15,461 bases of DNA from JBBIUS01 sp037440105 (lineage in GTDB: Bacteria > Patescibacteriota > Patescibacteriia > XYB2-FULL-38-15), in NCBI GenBank assembly GCA_037440105.1, contig JBBIUS010000017.1:1-15461 (forward strand), in the 5' to 3' direction. The notes under the pieces are model-generated. The model saw only the letters and a program-made list of their open reading frames with translations, ran no database searches and was not told where the DNA came from. Position 1 is the first letter of the stretch. Every line of letters begins with the position of its first letter. The position numbers and the translations under genes are program-made. Of this stretch, positions 6,198-13,095 are shown in pieces.

Positions 6198-6223
6198 TTT
6201 TTTAAGAAACTGTTTTTAATTTT

Positions 6224-7963
6224 ATGTTTAAGGGTCAAAGGAAAAGAAAAGAAACAAAAAATGCGCGTATATTTTTTTTAAATGTGTGTGTTTTTTTGTT
6301 AGGCGCGATTGTTATTGTTCGCCTGTTTGATATTCAAATTTTAAATTATAAATTTTATGCTGCCCTTGCTTCCGGTCAACATGAAATTTATAAAGAACTT
6401 TTCCCAGAGAGAGGGAAAATTTTTATTAGGGATAATTTGTCAAATCCTGACAGTTTATATCCCGTCGCGATTAATCAAAGTCTTTTTTTGGTTTATGCTG
6501 AGCCAAGGAAAATTAAAGACCCTGAAGAAGCCGCTCGCAAACTTGCGGAAATTTTAGAAATAGAAGAAGAAACTTTAAAAGCAAAACTTGGGAAGAAAGA
6601 TGATCCATACGAGCCTTTAAAACATAAAATTAGCGAAGAGACGATGCAAAAAATTAAGGATTTGAATCTCGAGGGGATAAATTTTACAACAGAAGTCTTT
6701 CGTTATTATCCAGAAAAAAATATAGGCAGTCATATTTTGGGTTTTGTTGGCTTTGATGAAAATAAACAAAGCGGTAGATATGGCATTGAGGGATACTTCG
6801 ATGAGGAATTGGCCGGCAAAACAGGATATCTTGAATCAGAGAAAGATGTTGCCGGGAGATTGATTCCTATTGCGACAAGAAAAATTAAAAGAGCAGAAGA
6901 CGGTTCTGATTTAGTTTTAACAATTGATCGGAACATTCAGTTTACTGCTTGTAATAAATTAAATGAAGCGGTTTTAAAGCATGGGGCAGATGGAGGTTCA
7001 GTAATCGTTATGGATCCTAAAACTGGAGCTATTTTGGCAATGTGCTCATATCCTGACTTTGATCCGAATGAATATTCAAAAGTAAATGATATAAAGGTAT
7101 TTAATAACCCTGCTATTTTTAACCAATATGAGCCCGGTTCTATTTTCAAAGTTATAACTATGGCTGCAGCCTTGGATGTTGGCAAAGTGAGCGTAAATAC
7201 TACTTATAATGATGAAGGCAGCGTTAAAATAGGAGGCTTTACAATCAAAAATTCTGATCTAAAAGCTCACGGCGTCCAGACAATGAGTCAAGTTTTAGAC
7301 GAGTCATTAAACACAGGGGCAGTTTTTGTTGTAAGGCAAATTGGCAGTGAAGTTTTCCGAAAATATGTCGAAGATTTCGGTTTTGGGGTTTTGACTGGGA
7401 TTGAATTAGATTCTGAAGTTCCAGGTGATATAAGATCGCTTAGCAAGAAAGGAGAAATTTACAGCGCTACGGCCTCTTTTGGCCAAGGGATCTCTGTCAC
7501 GCCAATCCAGGTTATTACTGCTTATGCGGCTGTTGCCAATGGCGGCAAACTTGTAAAGCCATACATTGTTGATGAAATAATAAAGAATAATGGTGAAAAA
7601 CATAAAACTCAACCAAAAATTTTAAAACAAGTTATTTCTACAAGGACAGCCACTCTTTTAGGAGGAATGCTAGTTTCTGTAGTTGAGAATGGACACGGCA
7701 AGAAAGCTTCTGTCCCCGGATATTATGTCGCTGGAAAAACAGGGACTGCTCAAGTGCCAAAAAAAGATGGGACTGGTTATGAACCAGATATCACAATTGG
7801 TTCTTTTGTTGGTTTTGCGCCAGTTGACGATCCCAAATTTGTTATGCTTGTTAAAATTGATCACCCTCGCACAACAATCTGGGCAGAAGCCACAGCAGCA
7901 CCGCTATTTGGCGAAATTGCTAAATTTATGCTAAACTATTTAAAAATGCCGCCGAGCAGGTAA
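6224..7963 (+). CDS. Class B penicillin-binding protein (FtsI/PBP2-type transpeptidase)
   Basis: A 579-aa membrane-anchored D,D-transpeptidase that cross-links peptidoglycan stem peptides outside the membrane. A basic N-terminus and single transmembrane helix (about 15-36) are followed by the dimerisation/pedestal domain (RGKIFIRD near 63-70; GRYGIEGYFDEELAGKTG at 184-201) and the transpeptidase domain with all three active-site motifs: SIFK (306-309, nucleophile Ser306), SLN (361-363) and KTG (505-507, within AGKTGTAQ). No PASTA repeats occur. Whether it serves division (FtsI) or elongation (PBP2) cannot be told from sequence alone; genome context of murF fits a dcw-like division cluster slightly better. 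It lacks a Shine-Dalgarno before the ATG. murF follows after 70 bp. Confidence 0.93.
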   Translation: MFKGQRKRKETKNARIFFLNVCVFLLGAIVIVRLFDIQILNYKFYAALASGQHEIYKELFPERGKIFIRDNLSNPDSLYPVAINQSLFLVYAEPRKIKDPEEAARKLAEILEIEEETLKAKLGKKDDPYEPLKHKISEETMQKIKDLNLEGINFTTEVFRYYPEKNIGSHILGFVGFDENKQSGRYGIEGYFDEELAGKTGYLESEKDVAGRLIPIATRKIKRAEDGSDLVLTIDRNIQFTACNKLNEAVLKHGADGGSVIVMDPKTGAILAMCSYPDFDPNEYSKVNDIKVFNNPAIFNQYEPGSIFKVITMAAALDVGKVSVNTTYNDEGSVKIGGFTIKNSDLKAHGVQTMSQVLDESLNTGAVFVVRQIGSEVFRKYVEDFGFGVLTGIELDSEVPGDIRSLSKKGEIYSATASFGQGISVTPIQVITAYAAVANGGKLVKPYIVDEIIKNNGEKHKTQPKILKQVISTRTATLLGGMLVSVVENGHGKKASVPGYYVAGKTGTAQVPKKDGTGYEPDITIGSFVGFAPVDDPKFVMLVKIDHPRTTIWAEATAAPLFGEIAKFMLNYLKMPPSR

Positions 7964-7995
7964 ACTGGTTAATCGGCAAATTAGAGATTTAGTTT

Positions 7996-8026
7996 ATTCG
8001 TAAATTCGTGATAGATTCGCGATTCG
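7996..8026. repeat. Cluster of ATTCG words before murF
   Basis: Four ATTCG copies start at 7996, 8004, 8015 and 8022, partly overlapping the palindrome ATTCGCGAT. Related GCGAAT words recur in spacers at 12945-12978 and 13613-13671. They lie 8-38 bp before the murF ATG. They may be intergenic repeats or a leader element. Confidence 0.4.
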
Positions 8027-8033
8027 TATCCAT

Positions 8034-9320
8034 ATGAAAAAAATTGTTCAAAAAATTTTGTATGTCCTGGCTAAATCAACATTAAAGAAATACAAGCCGG
8101 ATGTAATCGGGATCACAGGGAGCATGGGCAAAACTTCAACTAAAGAAGCCATTTTTGCTGTACTCTCTTCAAAATTTCGAGTGCGCCAGAATTTGAAAAA
8201 TTATAATAATGAATTAGGCGTTCCTCTTTCAATTTTGGGCAGCGAGTCTGGTTTTAAATCTGTTTTTAAGTGGCTTGGTGTATTTTTCCACGGTTTGAAA
8301 TTAATTTTATTTCGTAATAGAAATTATCCGCAAATTTTAGTTTTGGAAATGGGGGCTGACCATCCAGGGGATATAAAATATTTAACTGATTTAGCTTCGT
8401 GTAAAGTTGGCGTAGTTACAGGCATTGGACCGGCTCATTTAGAATTTTTTGAAAGCATAGATAAAATCATTAAAGAAAAAAGGGTAATTGTAACCCATTT
8501 AAAACCCGATGGCTATGCTGTTTTGAATCATGATTGCGAGGAAACTTATAGCATGCGCGAGAAAACGCGCGCTAAAGTTTTAACGTATGGTTTTAGCGAC
8601 CAAGCTGATGTGAGGGCATTGGAAGATGGTGTAATTGGCGAAGGCGTTTTAATAGAGGGTATTAATTTTAAATTGAGTTACAAAGGCAGCACTGTTCCAA
8701 TTTTTATTCCTGGTGTTTTGGGCAGCCAGCATATTTACGCAGCGCTTGGAGGAGCAGCCGTTGGTCTGATTTATGGACTGAATTTAGTAGAAATTGCTGA
8801 GAGTTTAAAAAAATATAAACCGCCAAAAGGGAGAATGAATTTGGTCCCAGGAATTAAAAACACTTTAATTATTGATGATACTTATAATGCTTCGCCAATT
8901 CCTACTGAAAAGTCTTTAGAAGTTTTACAGGCAATCAGGCTGCCTGAGAAAAACCAAAAATTTGTTGCGCTCGGTGATATGTTAGAACTTGGTAGTTTTA
9001 GCGAAGAAGGTCATAAAAGGGTTGGGCAAAAAGTGGCTGAATGCAAGATTGATTATTTAATCACAGTAGGAGAAAAGTCTCGGGACATTGCACGAGGGGC
9101 TGAAAGAGCGGGCATGGTCCAAGATAGAATTTTTAGTTTCTCTGAACCAGAAGAAGCCGGTCGGTTTATTCAAAACAAAATACAACAAGGCGACGTTGTC
9201 CTTGTTAAAGGGTCGCAGGGTATGCGGATGGAAAAAGTTGTGAAAGAACTAATGGCCGAGCCGCTTCGAGCTTGTGAGCTTTTAGTGCGCCAAGATAAGG
9301 AATGGGTGTGTAAAAGATAA
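8034..9320 (+). CDS. murF: UDP-N-acetylmuramoyl-tripeptide--D-alanyl-D-alanine ligase (MurF-type)
   Basis: A 428-aa Mur ligase, the cytoplasmic enzyme that adds D-Ala-D-Ala to the UDP-MurNAc tripeptide using ATP. Motifs: P-loop GITGSMGKTSTKE (26-38), NYNNELGVPLSIL (56-68, the MurF-typical stretch), EMGADHPGDI (105-114), the carbamylated-lysine region near 150, DDTYNASP (281-288), LGDMLELG (313-320) and KGSQGMRME (392-400). MurF enzymes usually carry an N-terminal UMP-binding domain of about 80-100 residues before the P-loop. Here only 25 residues precede it, so this is a reduced form. NNELGVP and DTYNASP argue for MurF over MurC, MurD or MurE. A strong terminator follows, so this gene ends the block that began at or before the transpeptidase gene. 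Confidence 0.88.
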   Translation: MKKIVQKILYVLAKSTLKKYKPDVIGITGSMGKTSTKEAIFAVLSSKFRVRQNLKNYNNELGVPLSILGSESGFKSVFKWLGVFFHGLKLILFRNRNYPQILVLEMGADHPGDIKYLTDLASCKVGVVTGIGPAHLEFFESIDKIIKEKRVIVTHLKPDGYAVLNHDCEETYSMREKTRAKVLTYGFSDQADVRALEDGVIGEGVLIEGINFKLSYKGSTVPIFIPGVLGSQHIYAALGGAAVGLIYGLNLVEIAESLKKYKPPKGRMNLVPGIKNTLIIDDTYNASPIPTEKSLEVLQAIRLPEKNQKFVALGDMLELGSFSEEGHKRVGQKVAECKIDYLITVGEKSRDIARGAERAGMVQDRIFSFSEPEEAGRFIQNKIQQGDVVLVKGSQGMRMEKVVKELMAEPLRACELLVRQDKEWVCKR

Positions 9321-9338
9321 ATAAAATATTTAAAAGTC

Positions 9339-9363
9339 CGCGAACCGATAGGTTCGCGTTTTT
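9339..9363 (+). terminator. Strong intrinsic terminator after murF
   Basis: An 8-bp perfect stem, CGCGAACC with GGTTCGCG, closes a GATA tetraloop and is followed by five T's. It lies 18 bp after the murF stop and isolates the cell-wall genes from tRNA-Glu. Confidence 0.92.
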
Positions 9364-9415
9364 ATATCGACAAAATTTTATCTTTGTGATAAATTTAAAA
9401 ATAGTTTGATTAAGG

Positions 9416-9493
9416 GGTCCTATCGTCTAGCCTGGTCTAGGACGTCGCGTTCTCAGCGCGAAAACCCGGGTTCAAATCCCGGTAGGACTACCA
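9416..9493 (+). tRNA. tRNA-Glu(CTC) with encoded CCA
   Basis: Acceptor GGTCCTA pairs with TAGGACT (one G-U at the end), D arm GTCT/GGAC with an 11-nt loop, anticodon stem TCGCG/CGCGA around TTCTCAG (anticodon CTC, codon GAG), T stem CCGGG/CCCGG around TTCAAAT, discriminator A, then CCA at 9491-9493. The 5' half GGTCCTATCGTCTAG is typical of tRNA-Glu. Unlike the tRNA-Pro at 2851-2922 it encodes its CCA end. Confidence 0.93.
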
Positions 9494-9554
9494 ATACAAC
9501 CAAAATAAATTAAAAATCAAATTTACAGCAAATTTCGCGAGCTATAGGCGAGCA

Positions 9555-9597
9555 AGTTTTTACCAGTTTCTATGAGTTTCGGAAATTTGTAAAAACT
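9555..9597 (+). other. Stem-loop in the yidC leader
   Basis: AGTTTTTAC (9555-9563) and its exact complement (9589-9597) form a 9-bp AT-rich stem around 25 nt. Just before it is a GCGAGC direct repeat (two copies separated by TATAG near 9537-9552); after it ATAGAAA occurs twice. There is no T-run, so this is more likely a leader structure than a terminator. The rest of 9494-9638 shows no gene. Confidence 0.35.
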
Positions 9598-9638
9598 AAT
9601 AGAAATTTATAGAAATTAATTTTCTTGTATTTTATAAT

Positions 9639-10355
9639 ATGTTGAGTACTATTTGGCACGACTTTTTATATAGCCCACTTTTGAATTTTTTGATTTGGCT
9701 CTACAACGACCCGGCATTTGGTAATTTAGGCGTGGCTATTATTTATTTGACACTTATTGTTCGCATTGTTCTTTTACCTTTTACTATTGTTTCTGAACGC
9801 AGCAAAATTCTTTACGAAAAACTTGCCCAGAAAATTAAAAAAATTGAACAAGATTTTAAAAATGACCCGATCCAGCAAAACGAGGTTATTCGCCAAACAA
9901 TGAAAGAATATCGAGTTAGTCCATGGGCAAAAGTAATAGTTTTGGGAGTGCAAGCCTTGATTTTGATTTTGTTATATCAAGTGTTCATTGGAGGAATCAA
10001 CGGTAAGTTAGGCGACCTTTATTCCTGGGTTGTCCATCCAGATTATATTAACACAAAATTTTTAGGATTTGATTTAGGGGCAAGGAGTTTGTTTTGGAGC
10101 GGCTTAGTCGGTGTTGTTCTTTTTTTTGAAATCTATTTCGACCATCGCGGTCGACCTTTGACTAAATCCGATGTCTTGTATCAAATTGTTTTTCCGGGGG
10201 GCATCTTTTTAATTCTTTGGTTTCTTCCAATGGCAAAATCAATTTTTATTTTAACCTCTTTACTATTTTCCTATCTAGTGATTTTGTTTAGAGGCAGAAT
10301 AAAAGTAAAAATAATTGGTCAAAGCCCAATCAGGTTTGAAAGAGTAAAAAAATAA
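9639..10355 (+). CDS. yidC: Membrane protein insertase YidC/Oxa1 family
   Basis: A 238-aa integral membrane protein of the YidC/Oxa1/Alb3 family, which inserts and folds membrane proteins with or without SecYEG. The core is visible: an amphipathic N-terminal helix (SPLLNFLIWLYN, 12-23), a first core segment GNLGVAIIYLTLIVRIVLLPFTI (28-50) carrying the conserved groove arginine (Arg42), a charged cytoplasmic coiled hairpin (52-95), and further hydrophobic segments at about 97-118, 150-167, 183-200 and 202-218. It lacks the large periplasmic domain of proteobacterial YidC and has no lipobox, unlike Firmicutes SpoIIIJ. The N-terminus fits the family, so the ATG at 9639 is kept although a TATAAT directly abuts it with no Shine-Dalgarno. 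rnpA and rpmH, frequent neighbours, are absent. Confidence 0.9.
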   Translation: MLSTIWHDFLYSPLLNFLIWLYNDPAFGNLGVAIIYLTLIVRIVLLPFTIVSERSKILYEKLAQKIKKIEQDFKNDPIQQNEVIRQTMKEYRVSPWAKVIVLGVQALILILLYQVFIGGINGKLGDLYSWVVHPDYINTKFLGFDLGARSLFWSGLVGVVLFFEIYFDHRGRPLTKSDVLYQIVFPGGIFLILWFLPMAKSIFILTSLLFSYLVILFRGRIKVKIIGQSPIRFERVKK

Positions 10356-10386
10356 AGTTAGGCCATGAGAAAGTCAAAAATTGCTC

Positions 10387-10416
10387 TTGACAAGATTTAT
10401 TGATTATGATTAAAAT
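10387..10416 (+). promoter_or_regulatory. Strong promoter of the structured RNA
   Basis: A perfect -35 TTGACA (10387-10392), an 18-bp spacer and -10 TAAAAT (10411-10416). It is the best -35 box in the window. Transcription should start near 10423, before a stretch with no protein gene but much RNA structure. Confidence 0.75.
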
Positions 10417-10422
10417 ATTATA

Positions 10423-10819
10423 AAGAATAAAGAATTTCTTGTTCTTTACTTAAATATAAATATACTTCCCTGGGTGACGGTTTAGTTTTGGTGGTTTTGA
10501 ACTAAACCAGGACAATAATAAGGATCTTTGTTGTCACCCCAAAGATCCAGGCGGAACCTGTCTCCTTTTTTAAGGAAGGAGAAACTCTTCGCTGTGCCAC
10601 CAGGCGGAGAGGTAGCAGGGTCAACTCAATTGGCTTGACTTAGGGCATTCTTCTTGTTCCCTCCGAGGAGAATATCTTAATCAAGCCAATTCCGGGCCTA
10701 AAGCGCCTGCGGAGTTGTTTCTTATTCAAACAAGCGTCAGAAGAAATTGGTTTTAATGGTTCATTATTATTAATAGATGAATTGTTAAGCCGGCGAGTAT
10801 TTTGACGCTTTTTATTTTT
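10423..10819 (+). ncRNA. Structured non-coding RNA of about 400 nt, family unknown
   Basis: The stretch between a strong promoter and a T-rich terminator has no credible protein gene, is locally GC-richer than the adjoining spacers, and is full of perfect helices. H1: 10472-10478 with 10533-10539 (GGGTGAC/GTCACCC). H2: 10479-10487 with 10500-10508, 9 bp, stacked directly on H1. H3: 10522-10529 with 10541-10548 (GGATCTTT/AAAGATCC), whose loop contains the 3' strand of H1, so H1 and H3 form a pseudoknot or exclude each other. H4: 10561-10567 with 10576-10582. H5: 10628-10638 with 10681-10691, 11 bp. CCAGGCGGA occurs twice (10547-10555, 10600-10608); CGCCTG at 10704-10709 can pair with either copy. 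The conserved RNase P core, a tmRNA tRNA-like end and tag, and a canonical SRP apical loop were looked for and not found. AGGCGGAGAGGTAGCAGGG at 10602-10620 vaguely recalls SRP RNA. The function is open. Confidence 0.65.
10732..10819 (+). terminator. 3' end and terminator of the structured RNA
   Basis: AAGCGTCA (10732-10739) pairs perfectly with TGACGCTT (10803-10810), followed by a U-rich run to 10819. The 63-nt intervening part contains smaller helices (TTCAT with ATGAA near 10760-10781). It would end the RNA that starts near 10423. The spacer 10820-10948 shows no gene or recognisable element. Confidence 0.6.
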
Positions 10820-10948
10820 CAAAATTGCGAATTAATAAAATAATTTGATTATAAATTTGGGGTATAAGGCACAGAACAAATTAATTATTTTAGGGATTTA
10901 CAACCAAATTTTGGCCAAGCTATAAAATTTTTGAGAACCAGAAGCGGG

Positions 10949-10976
10949 TTGACAAAAGATAATAATCGATTAATAT
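10949..10976 (+). promoter_or_regulatory. Promoter of the SPFH gene
   Basis: Perfect -35 TTGACA (10949-10954), 16-bp spacer, -10 TAATAT (10971-10976). It predicts a start near 10983 and a leader of about 46 nt before the ATG at 11029. Confidence 0.65.
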
Positions 10977-11028
10977 AGCAATAGGCATTAAAAATAACAA
11001 TTTTTAAATTTTAAATCTAAATCAATAT

Positions 11029-11613
11029 ATGGCTGATTCTTTAGATAAGATAATGTATTCTTTTGTCGTGGAGGACGTCTTAAAGGGTTTTTTTATTACC
11101 GTTCCGCCGGGATATGTGGCTTGCGTTTATGATCTAGGCAGGGGAGTGCTTAAAAAAGTTTTACATCCAGGTCTTCATCTTAAAATTCCTTTTTGGCAAA
11201 GGGCAAAACTATTTAATACTCAGACATTAGAATACAGTATTAGCAAAGAATTTCGAGCAGAAAATACTCGCGCTTTGGGCGATGTCCCGATTAATGCGGT
11301 GACTTTAGATAATAAAAATATTTTAATTGAGAGTGACATACTTTTGCGGTTAGACGTTGAACAAATACCGCATATTTGGCAGAATATCGGCGAAGATTTC
11401 ATCGATAAAATTATTAGACCGACGATCAGGAGTCGGTTGCGAATGATAGCCTCTTTATATTCAGCCCAGGATATTGTTTCCCTGCAAAGGAACCAAATTG
11501 AAATTGCTATAAAAAATGAATTAGACAGGATTTTTTATCCAAGGGGCATTCGCGTTGAAAATGTACTTTTAAGCGAAATTAGCTATCAGCATGGAAAGAG
11601 CGGGAGTGCATAA
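11029..11613 (+). CDS. SPFH/Band 7 (prohibitin-like) domain protein, short
   Basis: A 194-aa protein whose residues about 20-186 form an SPFH domain: ITVPPGYVACVYDLGRGVLKKVLHPGLHLKIPF (23-55), a central part with NAVTLDNKNILIESDILLRLDV (89-110), and IIRPTIRSRLRMIASLYSAQDIVS (128-151) through GIRVENVLLSEISY (173-186). SPFH proteins (prohibitin, HflK/HflC, stomatin) form membrane-associated rings that organise membranes or regulate proteases. Members usually have an N-terminal membrane helix and a long C-terminal coiled coil after the SEI motif. Here the helix is at best weak (residues 17-32), and the protein stops ten residues after SEI. It is either a reduced form or truncated by a frameshift or early stop. 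The gene has its own promoter and no recognised partner protease nearby. Confidence 0.78.
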   Translation: MADSLDKIMYSFVVEDVLKGFFITVPPGYVACVYDLGRGVLKKVLHPGLHLKIPFWQRAKLFNTQTLEYSISKEFRAENTRALGDVPINAVTLDNKNILIESDILLRLDVEQIPHIWQNIGEDFIDKIIRPTIRSRLRMIASLYSAQDIVSLQRNQIEIAIKNELDRIFYPRGIRVENVLLSEISYQHGKSGSA

Positions 11614-11654
11614 AATTAACCAATTAACAATTGACAATGGACAAACATGGGCTC

Positions 11655-11682
11655 TTGAGTGGAGTCCGTGTTTTGTTATAAT
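11655..11682 (+). promoter_or_regulatory. hrcA promoter overlapping the CIRCE operator region
   Basis: -35 TTGAGT (11655-11660), 16-bp spacer, -10 TATAAT (11677-11682). The start near 11689 would fall inside the CIRCE element at 11687-11713, the usual arrangement for repression by HrcA. Confidence 0.75.
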
Positions 11683-11686
11683 AGAA

Positions 11687-11713
11687 TTAGCACTCTTGAC
11701 AGATGACTGCTAA
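11687..11713. promoter_or_regulatory. CIRCE operator (HrcA binding site)
   Basis: TTAGCACTC, a 9-bp spacer, then GACTGCTAA. The consensus is TTAGCACTC-N9-GAGTGCTAA, so only one base differs (C for G in the right arm). It lies just after the -10 box and 20 bp before hrcA. HrcA binding here would repress the chaperone genes at normal temperature. No second CIRCE was seen before hsp20 or dnaK. Confidence 0.92.
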
Positions 11714-11733
11714 TGATTGTAAAATGACTTAAT

Positions 11734-12426
11734 ATGGATCAAAGACAGAAAAAATTGCTTTTTTCTATTATTGATCAATATATCAAGAAAGCCGCGCCTG
11801 TAGCCTCTAAAATTTTGGCTGGGCGAGGTAATTTTAAAGTTAGTTCGGCGACTGTAAGAAATGAGATGGCAGAACTTGAGAAATTAGGTTTTATTCGCCA
11901 GCCGCATACTTCAGCTGGTCGCATCCCTACAGAAAAGGGGTATGAATTTTATCTCAGTGTTTTAGATAAAAAAGAAAATAGGTTGACTAGCAGCGAAGAA
12001 AAAGAATTATCTTTGGCAATCCGGACAAAAGAATTTCCAGAAAAAATGTTGGCGAAAACTTTAGCTGAGTTATCGGGTGAGGCCGTGATTTTGGCTTTTG
12101 GGCCAAAAGACGTTTATTACACAGGACTTTCTAATTTATTTGCCAAACCGGAATTTCGCAATCAGAATTTAATTTACCGAATCGGCGAGGTGGTTGATCA
12201 TTTGGACGAAATCATTAATGAAATATTTGAAGAAACGGAAGACGAAGTTAAGGTTTTAATCGGTAAAAAAAATCCTTTCAGCGATTTTTGCGGCGCGGTG
12301 ATGAGTAAATACCGTAAGAAAAATAAAAAAGAAGGGTTAATTGCTGTACTCGGACCGATGAGAATGGATTATGGAAAAATTATTGCCCTCATCCGCGAAG
12401 TTAAAAAATTGTTAAATAAAATTTAA
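11734..12426 (+). CDS. hrcA: Heat-inducible transcription repressor HrcA
   Basis: A 230-aa HrcA. The N-terminal winged helix is well conserved: VSSATVRNEMAELEKLGFIRQPHTSAGRIPTEKGYEFY (36-73). The remaining part holds the reduced central/dimerisation domain, ending GLIAVLGPMRMDYGKIIALIREV (201-223), the usual C-terminal HrcA motif. Most HrcA proteins have about 340 residues, so the GAF-like and inserted domains are shortened, as is common in this lineage. HrcA binds CIRCE as a dimer and depends on chaperones for its active form; here it sits directly downstream of a near-perfect CIRCE and so is autoregulated. grpE starts 2 bp after its stop, indicating one transcript. There is no visible Shine-Dalgarno before the ATG. 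Confidence 0.94.
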   Translation: MDQRQKKLLFSIIDQYIKKAAPVASKILAGRGNFKVSSATVRNEMAELEKLGFIRQPHTSAGRIPTEKGYEFYLSVLDKKENRLTSSEEKELSLAIRTKEFPEKMLAKTLAELSGEAVILAFGPKDVYYTGLSNLFAKPEFRNQNLIYRIGEVVDHLDEIINEIFEETEDEVKVLIGKKNPFSDFCGAVMSKYRKKNKKEGLIAVLGPMRMDYGKIIALIREVKKLLNKI

Positions 12427-12428
12427 GT

Positions 12429-12944
12429 ATGGAAGATCAGCCAAAACAACAAGATAACAAAATATCACAAGAGCAAGTTGATAAAGTCGAAAAATTGAAA
12501 GCAGAATTGGAAGCCTGTAAAAAACAAGCAGAAGATTATTTGAATGGCTGGAAGAGAGCAAAGGCAGATTATATTAATTTTAAAAATGAAGTTGACAGAG
12601 AAAAAGCAGAACTAGTCGCCTTTGCTAATGTTGGGTTGCTACTCAAGATTTTACCAATTTACGATGGTTTAAAACGGGCGTCTAAAGATATAGATACGAC
12701 CAATAATAAATGGGCAGAAGGAATTTTAAATATTAAGAAGCAGTTTGAGGATTTATTTAAAAGTTTGGGGATTGAGGAGATAAAAACAGTGGGCGAGAAG
12801 TTCAATCCAGAGTTTCACGAAGCGGTTAGCCAAGAGAGGCGCGAGGGAGTGGAAGCGGATACAGTGTTAGAAGAAGTAAGTGGGGGATATATGATGAATG
12901 GCAGAGTGATTATGGCGGCGAAGGTTGTTGTTAGTGAGGGATAA
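12429..12944 (+). CDS. grpE: Nucleotide exchange factor GrpE
   Basis: A 171-aa GrpE, the dimeric factor that releases ADP from DnaK in the chaperone cycle. The charged, glutamine-rich N-terminus leads into a long coiled coil (about 14-66), then the four-helix region and the C-terminal beta domain with FNPEFHEAV (125-133) and GGYMMNGRVIMAAKVVV (152-168), which contacts DnaK. Length is normal. It starts 2 bp after the hrcA stop, so translation is probably coupled. It is separated from dnaK by hsp20; dnaJ is not seen in the window. Confidence 0.95.
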   Translation: MEDQPKQQDNKISQEQVDKVEKLKAELEACKKQAEDYLNGWKRAKADYINFKNEVDREKAELVAFANVGLLLKILPIYDGLKRASKDIDTTNNKWAEGILNIKKQFEDLFKSLGIEEIKTVGEKFNPEFHEAVSQERREGVEADTVLEEVSGGYMMNGRVIMAAKVVVSEG

Positions 12945-12948
12945 CGCG

Positions 12949-13013
12949 AATGGGCTACACCCCACGAATAACGCGAATTAGTGTTATTAGTGGGGCAGTG
13001 AAACGAGCCCATT
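12949..13013. repeat. Large stem-loop between grpE and hsp20
   Basis: AATGGGCT (12949-12956) pairs with AGCCCATT (13006-13013); inside, CCCCAC (12960-12965) pairs with GTGGGG (12990-12995), continued by GAATAAC against GTTATTA. AACGCGAAT occurs twice (12943-12951 and 12970-12978). No T-run follows. It could separate or attenuate grpE and hsp20 expression, or protect an mRNA end. Confidence 0.6.
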
Positions 13014-13076
13014 AGTGAAATCCAAAAATGATGTTTACTAAATACTTAGATTGAATTTAATTTAATTAATTAAAAG

Positions 13077-13087
13077 AAAGGAGGTGA
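13077..13087 (+). promoter_or_regulatory. Full-length Shine-Dalgarno of hsp20
   Basis: AAAGGAGGTGA, eight bases before the ATG at 13096. It overlaps an in-frame GTG at 13084 and therefore decides for the ATG as start. It is identical to the site of the lipoprotein gene. Confidence 0.88.
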
Positions 13088-13095
13088 AGAAAATT

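Noticed and set aside
9633..9638. TATAAT as a yidC promoter
   Set aside because: It touches the ATG, so transcription would begin inside the gene; no -35 is present and the N-terminus of YidC looks genuine.
10597..10622. SRP RNA apical loop
   Set aside because: CCAGG...AGCAGGG recalls the SRP helix 8 motif, but the GGAA tetraloop and its flanking pairs are absent and the RNA is much longer than the small bacterial SRP RNA.
10423..10819. RNase P RNA or tmRNA identity for the structured RNA
   Set aside because: No GAGGAAAGTCC-type or matching 3' core for RNase P, and no tRNA-like 3' end, CCA or Ala-rich tag for tmRNA, on either strand. A divergent form cannot be excluded without a covariance search.
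10640..10822. 60-aa minus-strand ORF inside the structured RNA
   Set aside because: Low-complexity Lys/Arg/Asn-rich translation, no ribosome site, and it overlaps the terminator and helices of the RNA on the other strand.
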